From NCBI RefSeq assembly GCF_001500315.1, contig NZ_LLER01000020.1, forward strand, positions 62,001 through 126,000: 64,000 nt of DNA, in the 5' to 3' direction. The notes under the pieces were generated by a model. That model was given only the letters and a program-made list of their open reading frames with translations. It ran no database searches and was not told the DNA's origin. Shown here piece after piece: positions 1 through 7,788 of the stretch (its first letter is position 1; the number at the start of each line of letters is the position of its first letter). Origin of the DNA: Staphylococcus auricularis. GTDB taxonomy: Bacteria; Bacillota; Bacilli; Staphylococcales; Staphylococcaceae. Position numbers and translations under genes: made by a program.

Positions 1-677
1 AATCAAGAAACTTAATGTATCAAAATAGAGATATCGTTAATGGTCAAGACAACAATTCAGAAAACTACTTATCTCAAGAATATATCTTAAGCCAATTGAA
101 TGAGGTTAACCAAACACAAGAAGAAATTAATCCTGAAGGTATAGATAATACACATACAACCCACTTCGTCGTGGTCGATAAAGACGGTAACCTTACAAGT
201 ACAACGAATACATTGGACAGTTACTTCGGCTCTGGTAAGTACATGAAAGAAGGCTTCTATATGAACAACGCCTTGAAAAACTTCTCCAGCGATCCAAACA
301 GTCCAAACTATGGTGAAAAACACAAACAACCACGTTCATTTACAGCACCTACGATTGTCGTAGGACCTAACTTCTACATGGGTATTGGTACACCAGGTGG
401 TAACAAAATCCCTACTATGCTGAACGAAGTGATTGTCGATTACATCAGAAATGACAGCACACTTCAAGATGCACTTGATAAACCAAGATTCTACAACGAT
501 GGTGGTACGGTTTATTATGAAAAAGCCATGCCAAACTCAGATATCGACGTCTTTAAAAACATGGGTTACAACGTTGAAGAAAAACGTAACGATCCAAACT
601 TCGGTAGTGTTCAAGCGGCTGTCTATAACGAAGACGACGATACCGTTGAAGTCGGACAAGATGTTGGTAACAGATAG
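1..677 (+). CDS. ggt: gamma-glutamyltransferase, C-terminal part (5' truncated by window edge)
   Basis: The reading frame is open from base 3 and runs into the window, so the gene starts upstream; the ATG at 15 is only an internal methionine. Gamma-glutamyltransferase is made as a proenzyme that cleaves itself at a conserved Thr, which becomes the N-terminal nucleophile of the small subunit. The motif TTHFVVVDKDG is visible, with the predicted catalytic Thr codon at 156-158. It is followed by GTPGG, matching the SPGG oxyanion region of the family. Only the last stretch of the large subunit and the whole small subunit are present. The enzyme transfers or hydrolyses gamma-glutamyl groups of glutathione and related peptides at or outside the cell surface. 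A hairpin terminator follows 47 bases after the stop. Confidence 0.93.
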   Translation, partial: SRNLMYQNRDIVNGQDNNSENYLSQEYILSQLNEVNQTQEEINPEGIDNTHTTHFVVVDKDGNLTSTTNTLDSYFGSGKYMKEGFYMNNALKNFSSDPNSPNYGEKHKQPRSFTAPTIVVGPNFYMGIGTPGGNKIPTMLNEVIVDYIRNDSTLQDALDKPRFYNDGGTVYYEKAMPNSDIDVFKNMGYNVEEKRNDPNFGSVQAAVYNEDDDTVEVGQDVGNR

Positions 678-723
678 AACATAAAACAAAAATTTCATAA
701 GTGCTAACAATAATGCGCACATT

Positions 724-756
724 AAAAGAGGCTGAAACAACATTCAGCCTCTTTTT
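724..756. terminator. bidirectional intrinsic terminator between ggt and the aminotransferase
   Basis: AAAAGAGGCTGAA and TTCAGCCTCTTTT form a near-perfect stem around a six-base loop, with an A-run before and a T-run after. It can stop ggt on the plus strand and the aminotransferase on the minus strand. Confidence 0.85.
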
Positions 757-792
757 TGTATCTTTATATCGCTAAGTGAAGGACTCGAGCTA

Positions 793-2130
793 TTACCATC
801 CTTGTCCTGCAATATTGTAGTTGTCTAACTCACCCGCTTCAAGTGCATGAATCGCATCTTCAATGGTATCTAACGCTTGATCCAATTGATCGTATTCAAT
901 CACGAGTGGTGGTTGGAAGCGGAGGACATTACCTGCGATAGCGATGAGGATGACGCCGTGATCAAAACAGTAATTACAGATTTTGAGTGCCGCTTCAGGG
1001 TCTCTCGTTTTCTTCGCTTTATCTGAAACAATATCGATACCGATTGAGAGCCCTTTGCCACGTACATCACCCACACAGTCAAATTGCGCTGGCCATTGGT
1101 CCATACGTTGTCGTACATAGTTCCCTTTATCTGTGCTCGCTTGTAACAAATTCTCATCTTCAATCATTTGTAATGTAGCAAGTGCAGCTTCACAACTAAC
1201 TGGATTTGCACCAGTGGTAAAGAGATGGGCCGGTGCATCTAAGTGGTTCATGATCTCTTCACGACCGACAATGGCTGACATCGGTAAGCCACCTGCAAGC
1301 GATTTACCGAACGTGATTAAATCAGGTTCAATGTCGAAATGTTCAACTGAGCTCCATGCGCCTGTTCGACCTAAGCCTTGTTGAATATCATCTACTGCTA
1401 GAAGGATGCCGTTGTCTCTACAGATTTCTTGAAGTGCTTTAAAGTAACCATCAATCGGTTCTAATAACCCACCATCACCTTGCATCGTTTCAATAACAAT
1501 ACACGCGATTTCTTCTGCGGGGATATATTTTTCAAGCATTTCTTTAAAAGGTGCGAGATATTGTTCGACAGTTGCAGGTGTTTCACTTTCATATAATCCG
1601 CGATAATTATCAGGATACGGGATATGGTAGAAGCCTGGGACTAATGGTGAATATTTTTTACGCATGTTGAGACTGATGGCTGACATTGAAAGTGAACCGT
1701 ATGTAGAGCCATGATAAGCATTTGTGAAACTGATGATATAAGGTCTACCTGTATAACCACGAGCGAGTTTAACGATACCATCGTTCGCATCAGAGCCTGA
1801 TAATCCAAACAGCACGCGCTTTTCATAATTACCTGGTGCAATTTCACAGAGCTTTTTAGCGAGTTTAACGAGTGGTTCATGATACATATAGGCCGGTGTA
1901 TAGTAGACGAAGCGTTGTGCTTGTGCGCTAATCGCATCGACGATGGGTTGTGGTGCATGACCCACATTTTGTGAACTTGCGCTTGAGAGTAAATCAATAT
2001 ATGTATTTCCATCCACATCAACTAATGTCGCTCCGTGACCATGATCGATGGCTAACGGATAGTATTTGATGCGTCCTGGTTTAGCAAAATATTGTCCATC
2101 TTCTTCGATAAGTGACGTTGCTTTTTTCAT
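793..2130 (-). CDS. PLP class III aminotransferase, isoleucine 2-epimerase-like
   Basis: The 445-residue product is a fold-type I PLP enzyme of class III. It shows the phosphate-binding GSDA motif (residues 112-115), the Asp that pairs with the PLP nitrogen at about 247, and the Schiff-base Lys in FGKSLAGG at about 276. The start at 2130 is chosen over the ATG at 2160 because AAGGGG lies just upstream of it. As recalled, the Lactobacillus isoleucine 2-epimerase shares distinctive features: an N-terminal HGATLVDVDGN stretch, QGLGRTG instead of the QTGFGRTG usual in GabT, FTT-NPV near the active site, LRFQPPLVI, and a terminal G-x-GW. GabT or ornithine-type aminotransferase remains the alternative. 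The gene stands alone, divergent from the ECF transporter. Confidence 0.8.
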   Translation of the reverse strand: MKKATSLIEEDGQYFAKPGRIKYYPLAIDHGHGATLVDVDGNTYIDLLSSASSQNVGHAPQPIVDAISAQAQRFVYYTPAYMYHEPLVKLAKKLCEIAPGNYEKRVLFGLSGSDANDGIVKLARGYTGRPYIISFTNAYHGSTYGSLSMSAISLNMRKKYSPLVPGFYHIPYPDNYRGLYESETPATVEQYLAPFKEMLEKYIPAEEIACIVIETMQGDGGLLEPIDGYFKALQEICRDNGILLAVDDIQQGLGRTGAWSSVEHFDIEPDLITFGKSLAGGLPMSAIVGREEIMNHLDAPAHLFTTGANPVSCEAALATLQMIEDENLLQASTDKGNYVRQRMDQWPAQFDCVGDVRGKGLSIGIDIVSDKAKKTRDPEAALKICNYCFDHGVILIAIAGNVLRFQPPLVIEYDQLDQALDTIEDAIHALEAGELDNYNIAGQGW

Positions 2131-2313
2131 AATATTCCATCCCCTTAATTTACAATTCATTTCCTAAATATAAACATTATTCTAACAATTTAGAATTATC
2201 AATGTCAACAAGGGTGTTGTTATCATCCGATAGGGAGGGAAAACACGTTTTCTTTTCACGTTGGAATATAGACATGAGGCAATTAAAAATGACAAAACAT
2301 TTTATCCAATCAT

Positions 2314-2328
2314 TGATAATCATTTTCA
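2314..2328 (+). promoter_or_regulatory. Fur box upstream of the ECF transporter
   Basis: TGATAATCATTTTCA matches the 7-1-7 Fur consensus TGATAATnATTATCA at all but one position. It lies 80 bases before the first gene of the ECF operon. Iron-dependent repression is inferred from this site. Confidence 0.6.
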
Positions 2329-2407
2329 ATTATTGTATCTTTAAAAGAGTAGTAAAAAGAACTGTGCAGCGTGATATTCCACATAATAAGAGATTAAGGG
2401 TGTAAGG

Positions 2408-2992
2408 ATGAAGAAACGTAAATTAGAAGTAAAAGATTTAATATATATTGGTATATTTACTGCGATTTATTTTATCTTAATCGCACCGCCTGGCATTTTA
2501 GGTATCATCCCTATATTTATGGTCCTATTGCCAGCGATGATCGGGCTTATTGGTGGTATTCCAATTATGATGCTCGTGATGAAAACACAGACCTTTGGGG
2601 CGTTGACGATTTGCGGAATCGTCGTGAACATCATTTTAATTATGATGGGACATCCATGGGTGGCCTTGATATTGAGTGTGCCCGTCATTATAATTGCTGA
2701 TTACGTGATGTCTTTACGTCAATACAAAGATTGGAAGCTAAATCGCATTGGCTATATTATTTTTTCTTTCTGGTCGATGGGGAATTTTATTCCGTTTTAT
2801 TTTATGAGAAATGAATACCTTTCATTTATAGAAGATAAATATGGTGAATCCTATCAAGAAACTGTAGCAGGGTTATTTTCAGTTGGAATGATTCCAGTCA
2901 TCATCATTACGACAGTGATTGGTGCATGGGTTGGTGTCGAAATCGCAAGAATAGTATTGAAAAAACATTTTAAACGAGCAGGAATGATTTAA
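2408..2992 (+). CDS. ECF transporter S component, MptD-like
   Basis: This is a 194-residue, very hydrophobic protein with about five or six membrane segments and a basic N-terminus (MKKRKLEVKDL). That is typical of the substrate-binding S subunit of energy-coupling factor transporters. The RBS AAGGG lies seven bases before the ATG. The EcfT gene starts 2 bases after its stop and the ATPase gene follows, so all three form one dedicated (group I) ECF operon. The substrate cannot be read from the sequence. MptD-family S components are usually left unassigned, but the Fur box upstream argues for an iron-linked ligand such as heme or a metal chelate. LhaSTA, the heme ECF system known in S. lugdunensis, is a comparison worth making. 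Confidence 0.8.
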   Translation: MKKRKLEVKDLIYIGIFTAIYFILIAPPGILGIIPIFMVLLPAMIGLIGGIPIMMLVMKTQTFGALTICGIVVNIILIMMGHPWVALILSVPVIIIADYVMSLRQYKDWKLNRIGYIIFSFWSMGNFIPFYFMRNEYLSFIEDKYGESYQETVAGLFSVGMIPVIIITTVIGAWVGVEIARIVLKKHFKRAGMI

Positions 2993-2994
2993 AC

Positions 2995-3714
2995 ATGTAT
3001 GAAGTAACGATCCATCAACACCATCCGTTCAACTTAGATCCAAGGGTTAAAATTGCTTTGATGTTAGTCATCTCATTTATTGCATTAACCGGTGCAGTGT
3101 CTGGCCCCGATGTCTTTGTGAGATTGATATTGCTATGCATTCCCGTCATTTTATGTATGTTGATTGGGCAGGTTAAAATCGGTGTCTTATTCGGATTGTT
3201 GATTGGGATCACTTGGTACGGAGAAGCATTTACATATTTACCCCAGCATCAAACACTCACTTTGCTTATTTTTATTCCAAGCGGGATTGTAACCCGTTTC
3301 GTGCCACCATTACTCATGGGTTATTATATTTTAAAAAGCACGCAAGTCGAAGTACTCATTAGAGGTCTAGAAACATTAAAGATTCCAAATCAAGTTACGA
3401 TTCCGATTGCTGTGATGTTTCGTTTTTTTCCGACGATAAGGGAAGAAGCAGCGCATATTAAAGATGCGATGAAAATGAGAGGTATCACATGCTCCCATGC
3501 TTTGCGTCATCCAATTGTGTACTTGGAATATCGAGTGGTCCCATTACTGAATAGCGTAATGAAAATTGGGAATGAGCTCACGATTGCGTCAATGACACGA
3601 GGGTTGAATTTAAAGCATCCACGGACCAGTTTAATACGGATTAGCTTTACTTTGATCGATATTTGCTTTTTAGTGTTAACCTTGATGTTATTCATACTTT
3701 ATTATTTGATTTGA
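2995..3714 (+). CDS. ECF transporter T component (CbiQ/EcfT family)
   Basis: The 239-residue membrane protein couples the S subunit to the ATPase. It has four to six hydrophobic segments and the cytoplasmic coupling region with the family ARG-like signature: MKMRGIT near residue 165 and SMTRGLN near residue 200, where the Arg residues contact the ATPase grooves. It begins 2 bases after the S-component stop, with AGGAATG inside the preceding gene as the likely RBS. The ATPase gene starts 10 bases downstream. Its role as the transmembrane scaffold of this transporter follows from family knowledge. Confidence 0.88.
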   Translation: MYEVTIHQHHPFNLDPRVKIALMLVISFIALTGAVSGPDVFVRLILLCIPVILCMLIGQVKIGVLFGLLIGITWYGEAFTYLPQHQTLTLLIFIPSGIVTRFVPPLLMGYYILKSTQVEVLIRGLETLKIPNQVTIPIAVMFRFFPTIREEAAHIKDAMKMRGITCSHALRHPIVYLEYRVVPLLNSVMKIGNELTIASMTRGLNLKHPRTSLIRISFTLIDICFLVLTLMLFILYYLI

Positions 3715-3724
3715 AGGTGCATGT

Positions 3725-5185
3725 ATGATCACGTTGAAAAATTTATCATTTAGTTATGAAGATAGCCAACCGATTTTAAGGGATCTGAATTTAACCGTAG
3801 AGGAAGGACAAGTCGTATGTTTAACAGGACCATCTGGATGTGGAAAAACGACTTTAATCCGTATATTGAATGGGCTCATCCCTCAGTACTTTGCAGGGGA
3901 CTTGCAAGGTGAAGCTAGCATCAATGGCACCTCTTTAATCGATCAAGACTTGTACGACATCTCGAAAAATTGTGGCTCTGTGTTTCAAAATCCACGTTCG
4001 CAGTTTTTCTGTCTTAATACGACGAGTGAGCTTGCTTTTGAGCCGGAAAACTATGGTGTAGACCCAGCGCTCATTGCTCAAGATATCGCACAGGTGACGA
4101 AGCAAAATGAGATGACACACTTATTGGATCGCAATATTTTCAATCTTTCAGGTGGAGAAAGACAGCTCTTAGCATGTGCTGCCGTCCAAGTGGCGCACCA
4201 TAAGCTCATCATTTTAGATGAACCGTCTTCAAATTTAGACTTTACGACGATTGAAAAGTTAAAGAAAATGATTCATCAATGGAAAAGGCAAGGTAAGACG
4301 ATCATCATTGCTGAACATCGTTTATATTATTTAATGGATTTAGTTGATCGCTTTATTGTGATGTCAGATGGTCAGATGATTGAGGAATATGATGCTGAAG
4401 CTTTCAATCGATTGCCACAAACCGCAGTGGCTCAACTCGGGTTGAGAGCGACCGATCTACGTGCATTACAGCCGAGTTCACATACAGATCAAAGTAATCA
4501 TGATGGCTTATCAATTAAAGGATTAAAATATCGTTATCATAGACGTGCCCCATGGGTTTTAGATATCGATGAGCTACATATTGCACGAGGACAAGTTACC
4601 GCATTAATCGGGCACAATGGGGCAGGGAAGTCGACTTTTGCGCGCTGTTTAACCGGGGTGTTACATCCGAACCATGGACGCATCATGTTCGACCAACAAG
4701 TGTTATCCAATAAAGAAAGATTAAAAAGGATCTATATGGTCTTTCAAGAAGTGAGCCATCAACTCTTCACAGAAAGCGTTGAAGAAGAATTGTTGTTGAG
4801 TCAACCTGGCATGAACTCGGATGAGATCAAAACGGAGTTGGAGAAACACCAACTTGCCTCATTGCAACAACAACATCCGATTGCATTGTCTGGGGGAGAA
4901 CAACAACGTTTAGCTGTAGCGAGTGCGATGGTCGCAGATCGCGAGGTGCTGATTTTTGATGAACCTTCCAGTGGTTTAGACGGTGCACGTATGAGAGAGA
5001 TGAGTCAACAATTGAATGAACTTGCAGCAGCAGGTTATACAGTTATTCTTATTACGCATGACTACGAGCTGTTATTGAATTGCGTCGATCAAATCGCTGA
5101 GCTTGAACAAGGGAGTGTCGTTGCTCAGTACGCCTTAAATAAGGGCTCATTAGTGCAGTTACAACGCTTTTTTAATCTGATTTAA
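3725..5185 (+). CDS. ECF transporter ATPase with two fused ABC domains
   Basis: This 486-residue protein fuses the two EcfA ATPases that many systems encode separately. The first domain has Walker A GPSGCGKT (35-42), signature LSGGERQ (141-147) and Walker B LIILDEP (161-167). The second has Walker A GHNGAGKS (296-303), signature LSGGEQQ (388-394) and FDEP (411-414). H-loop histidines are seen in AEHR and ITHD. The RBS AAGGTG precedes the ATG. It powers uptake through the T and S subunits encoded just upstream, and the operon closes with a strong terminator. Confidence 0.92.
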   Translation: MITLKNLSFSYEDSQPILRDLNLTVEEGQVVCLTGPSGCGKTTLIRILNGLIPQYFAGDLQGEASINGTSLIDQDLYDISKNCGSVFQNPRSQFFCLNTTSELAFEPENYGVDPALIAQDIAQVTKQNEMTHLLDRNIFNLSGGERQLLACAAVQVAHHKLIILDEPSSNLDFTTIEKLKKMIHQWKRQGKTIIIAEHRLYYLMDLVDRFIVMSDGQMIEEYDAEAFNRLPQTAVAQLGLRATDLRALQPSSHTDQSNHDGLSIKGLKYRYHRRAPWVLDIDELHIARGQVTALIGHNGAGKSTFARCLTGVLHPNHGRIMFDQQVLSNKERLKRIYMVFQEVSHQLFTESVEEELLLSQPGMNSDEIKTELEKHQLASLQQQHPIALSGGEQQRLAVASAMVADREVLIFDEPSSGLDGARMREMSQQLNELAAAGYTVILITHDYELLLNCVDQIAELEQGSVVAQYALNKGSLVQLQRFFNLI

Positions 5186-5193
5186 ATCGGAAA

Positions 5194-5229
5194 TGCGACA
5201 TGTATTACGGATAGATGTCGCAATTTTTT
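5194..5229 (+). terminator. terminator of the ECF operon
   Basis: TGCGACAT (5194-5201) and ATGTCGCA (5215-5222) pair perfectly around a 13-base loop and are followed by a T-run. Confidence 0.85.
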
Positions 5230-5332
5230 ATATGGTATTGTATAATGAGATACCAGTAAATAAAACGCTATATTAACAAAAAATTAACTAAATTAGTTAA
5301 ATTAAGTAGAACACAACTAGGATGATGCCCAG

Positions 5333-6667
5333 ATGTTTACTATTATTATTGCTGTATATAATGGCGCAAGTACGATTAAACAGACTATAGACGATTTAAT
5401 ACATCATTTTTATGTTCCCTGGTTACCGATTGAAATTATTGTCGTCGATGATGGAAGTACGGATGATACCGCTCATATTTTATCAAATTATCAAAATCAC
5501 AAGCACGTCAAACTGCTACATCAAGCAAACCAAGGTGTGAGCGCGGCACGTAACTTAGGGTTACAACATGTGAATCCTTCAAGTGAATACATTATTTTTG
5601 TGGACGATTCAGATCGGTTAAGCCCTCATTTTCTACAACAAAGTATTCAGTTCTTCAGCGAACACGAAGCAGTCAATATAGCTGTGGCACCGATTGTGAT
5701 CGAAGAGCAAGGACGACAACGGCCCTCTATGTTAAATCACAAATTCGATCAGAGAGAAGATGTGATTGATATCACGTCGCAGCTGCGTGCTGTACAGTTT
5801 CATATTGGAGGCGTCGTATTTAGACGTTGTATTTTTGATAAGGGATATCGTTTTGATACGGCCTTATCATATTGGGAAGATACTTTATTAATTAACCAAG
5901 TGTTCATTGAGGAAGGGCAGTATGGATTGATTAGAAATGCGTTTTACTATTATGACAGAAATAACCCTCAGTCATTAAGTCGTGAATGCTGGACATCTGC
6001 AGATCGATATATCAAACATATTGAAAATAACTATTTCGAGTTGATAGAACAATCTGAAAAATACCATGGCTGTGTGCTACCTTATGTGCAATATTTAATT
6101 GCCCTGCATTATTTGGAATATTTATTGGAGCATAATCAAAGTAAATTAAACAAGCACTGCGTGACGGAAGATCCACAGTTCATCGAAATTTCTGAAATCC
6201 TATTCCGTTTCATCTCAGTCTCAATCATTCAACAACTCAACTGTCCGAACCGTTATAAGGCATTTTTATATGAGCTCAAATCGTTACCCTTTCCACATCA
6301 AACACACTATCAATGTATTCAGTTGTTGATCCAATATATCAAGCTGAAACAGCGTCAGATTTGCTTTAGTTTTTCTGACGAGAGTTATGGACTTCCGGTT
6401 GATGCAAAGGTCTTGATCACTTCAAAAACGCGTCCTTCAACAGCTCAATTATGTCGGACGAAATGTGTCTCAATGTGTGGAGTGGAGATCGAAGACTTTT
6501 CTCTCAATTTGTACACGGCAAAATTGAGTTGGATGCAGATCATGTTTGGGTTTGAAGCGGAGATCCATCATGAAGCTGCGCATCAAGTCATCACAGTCAA
6601 GAGCCCTTCAGTGTTAGCGCGTGGTATACGCCGAGTAACGAAAAAGTTTAAAGGAGTTAACGCATGA
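5333..6667 (+). CDS. family 2 glycosyltransferase (GT-A)
   Basis: This 444-residue protein starts with a GT-A nucleotide-sugar binding domain: IIVVDDGSTDD (35-45) and the metal-binding DDSD at 91-94. A WEDT motif near residue 182 is the likely catalytic-base region. The C-terminal ~200 residues carry no motif I recognise. It is the first gene of a tightly packed series, and the next gene overlaps it by 4 bases (ATGA). A TATAAT at 5241-5246 is a plausible promoter element. The sugar and acceptor cannot be assigned. The neighbours (CDP-glycerol transferases, gtaB) suggest it decorates or builds a cell-surface glycopolymer at the cytoplasmic face of the membrane. Confidence 0.85.
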   Translation: MFTIIIAVYNGASTIKQTIDDLIHHFYVPWLPIEIIVVDDGSTDDTAHILSNYQNHKHVKLLHQANQGVSAARNLGLQHVNPSSEYIIFVDDSDRLSPHFLQQSIQFFSEHEAVNIAVAPIVIEEQGRQRPSMLNHKFDQREDVIDITSQLRAVQFHIGGVVFRRCIFDKGYRFDTALSYWEDTLLINQVFIEEGQYGLIRNAFYYYDRNNPQSLSRECWTSADRYIKHIENNYFELIEQSEKYHGCVLPYVQYLIALHYLEYLLEHNQSKLNKHCVTEDPQFIEISEILFRFISVSIIQQLNCPNRYKAFLYELKSLPFPHQTHYQCIQLLIQYIKLKQRQICFSFSDESYGLPVDAKVLITSKTRPSTAQLCRTKCVSMCGVEIEDFSLNLYTAKLSWMQIMFGFEAEIHHEAAHQVITVKSPSVLARGIRRVTKKFKGVNA

Positions 6668-7773
6668 AAATTTCAGTGATTTTACCCGTATATAATGTTG
6701 GGGAATATATAGAAGCATGTTTAGAGTCATTGCTACATCAAACAGTAGGGCAGGAGAATTTAGAAATCATTATCGTGGATGATTGTTCTACAGATGATAC
6801 GCAACAACGCGCAGAACGCTATCGTGATCAATTCGATCATTTTATTTATTATCGCTACCCTGAAAATAACGGATCACCAGGTAAACCGCGTAATAAAGGC
6901 GTCTCGTTATCTCATGGAGAATTTATCCATTTTATGGATCCAGATGATATTTTAGAGCATCACGCATATGGGTTATTACTCGATCACATGCAACCTGAAG
7001 ATGACTTTGTGATGGGAACGATGCAATCCTTTAACGAAGATGGATCGACTTTCCAACATACGACGTTTAAGCAGCACAAGTTAAAGAAACAATATACCTC
7101 TGTATCACTAGCTGAAGTACCGTTTTTTGCTCAAGTCAAAATCGGGGTCGTTTTAAAATTAATACGCAAAGCTTTCTATGAGAAAAAGCGAATTCAATTT
7201 ACAGAGGATCTTCGAAATGGTGAGGATAAGATTGTAGATACGTTGTTATACACGCGTGCTGATGCTTTTAGCTATATCTCTGAAGTGATCTATCACTATC
7301 GCAATCGAGAGGTAGGAGAGAATAAATCATTAACGCATCAAGCAGTCATCGATGCGATAAGAAATGATGTCTTCGCATATGAACTATGTGCGCCACATTA
7401 TGATGCAGAGACTTTACCATTCTTTAAAATGAATGCCTTGAGATCATTGTTGTGGAAAGTTCTTGACCCAGAATTTGAACTGTTAACGGAAAGTGAACAA
7501 CTTCAGTGTATGGAAGGGATACATAAGGTCGTTTCTGAATATGATGCACAAGTATTAGACCTGTACTTGAATAATGAAAAACCGATTGTGAATCTCATTC
7601 ACCATAAGGCGTATGCGCTTGCGATTGAATATGCAGCCCTGTTAAGACAACGTCGAGAAAGCTATTACCGTGGCACTTATTTAGTGCGTATGAAAAATGA
7701 ACAACAACAGTTTAAACATTCTAAAAGTTATCAATTGAGTCGAATGATGCAGAAATTACATTTATTGAAGTGA
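6664..7773 (+). CDS. family 2 glycosyltransferase, TarS/TarP-like N-terminal domain
   Basis: The 369-residue protein has a GT-A domain with IIIVDDCSTDD (about 36-45), GKPRNKG (about 73-79), DPDD (92-95) and a GED catalytic-base motif (186-188). The pattern of a DxD-type pair, GPGKPRN-like loop and late ED resembles the wall teichoic acid GlcNAc transferases TarS and TarP of S. aureus. It is shorter than TarS and lacks a clear second trimerisation domain. Translation is coupled to the gene before it (ATGA overlap), and the CDP-glycerol transferase starts 15 bases later. Glycosylation of a glycerol-phosphate polymer is a reasonable inference; the donor sugar is unknown. Confidence 0.82.
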   Translation: MKISVILPVYNVGEYIEACLESLLHQTVGQENLEIIIVDDCSTDDTQQRAERYRDQFDHFIYYRYPENNGSPGKPRNKGVSLSHGEFIHFMDPDDILEHHAYGLLLDHMQPEDDFVMGTMQSFNEDGSTFQHTTFKQHKLKKQYTSVSLAEVPFFAQVKIGVVLKLIRKAFYEKKRIQFTEDLRNGEDKIVDTLLYTRADAFSYISEVIYHYRNREVGENKSLTHQAVIDAIRNDVFAYELCAPHYDAETLPFFKMNALRSLLWKVLDPEFELLTESEQLQCMEGIHKVVSEYDAQVLDLYLNNEKPIVNLIHHKAYALAIEYAALLRQRRESYYRGTYLVRMKNEQQQFKHSKSYQLSRMMQKLHLLK

Positions 7774-7788
7774 CGTGGAGGTTACGAA

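Noticed and set aside
2202..2405. 67-codon frame before the ECF operon
   Set aside because: No RBS, unusual composition, and it covers the Fur box and promoter region; a chance frame.
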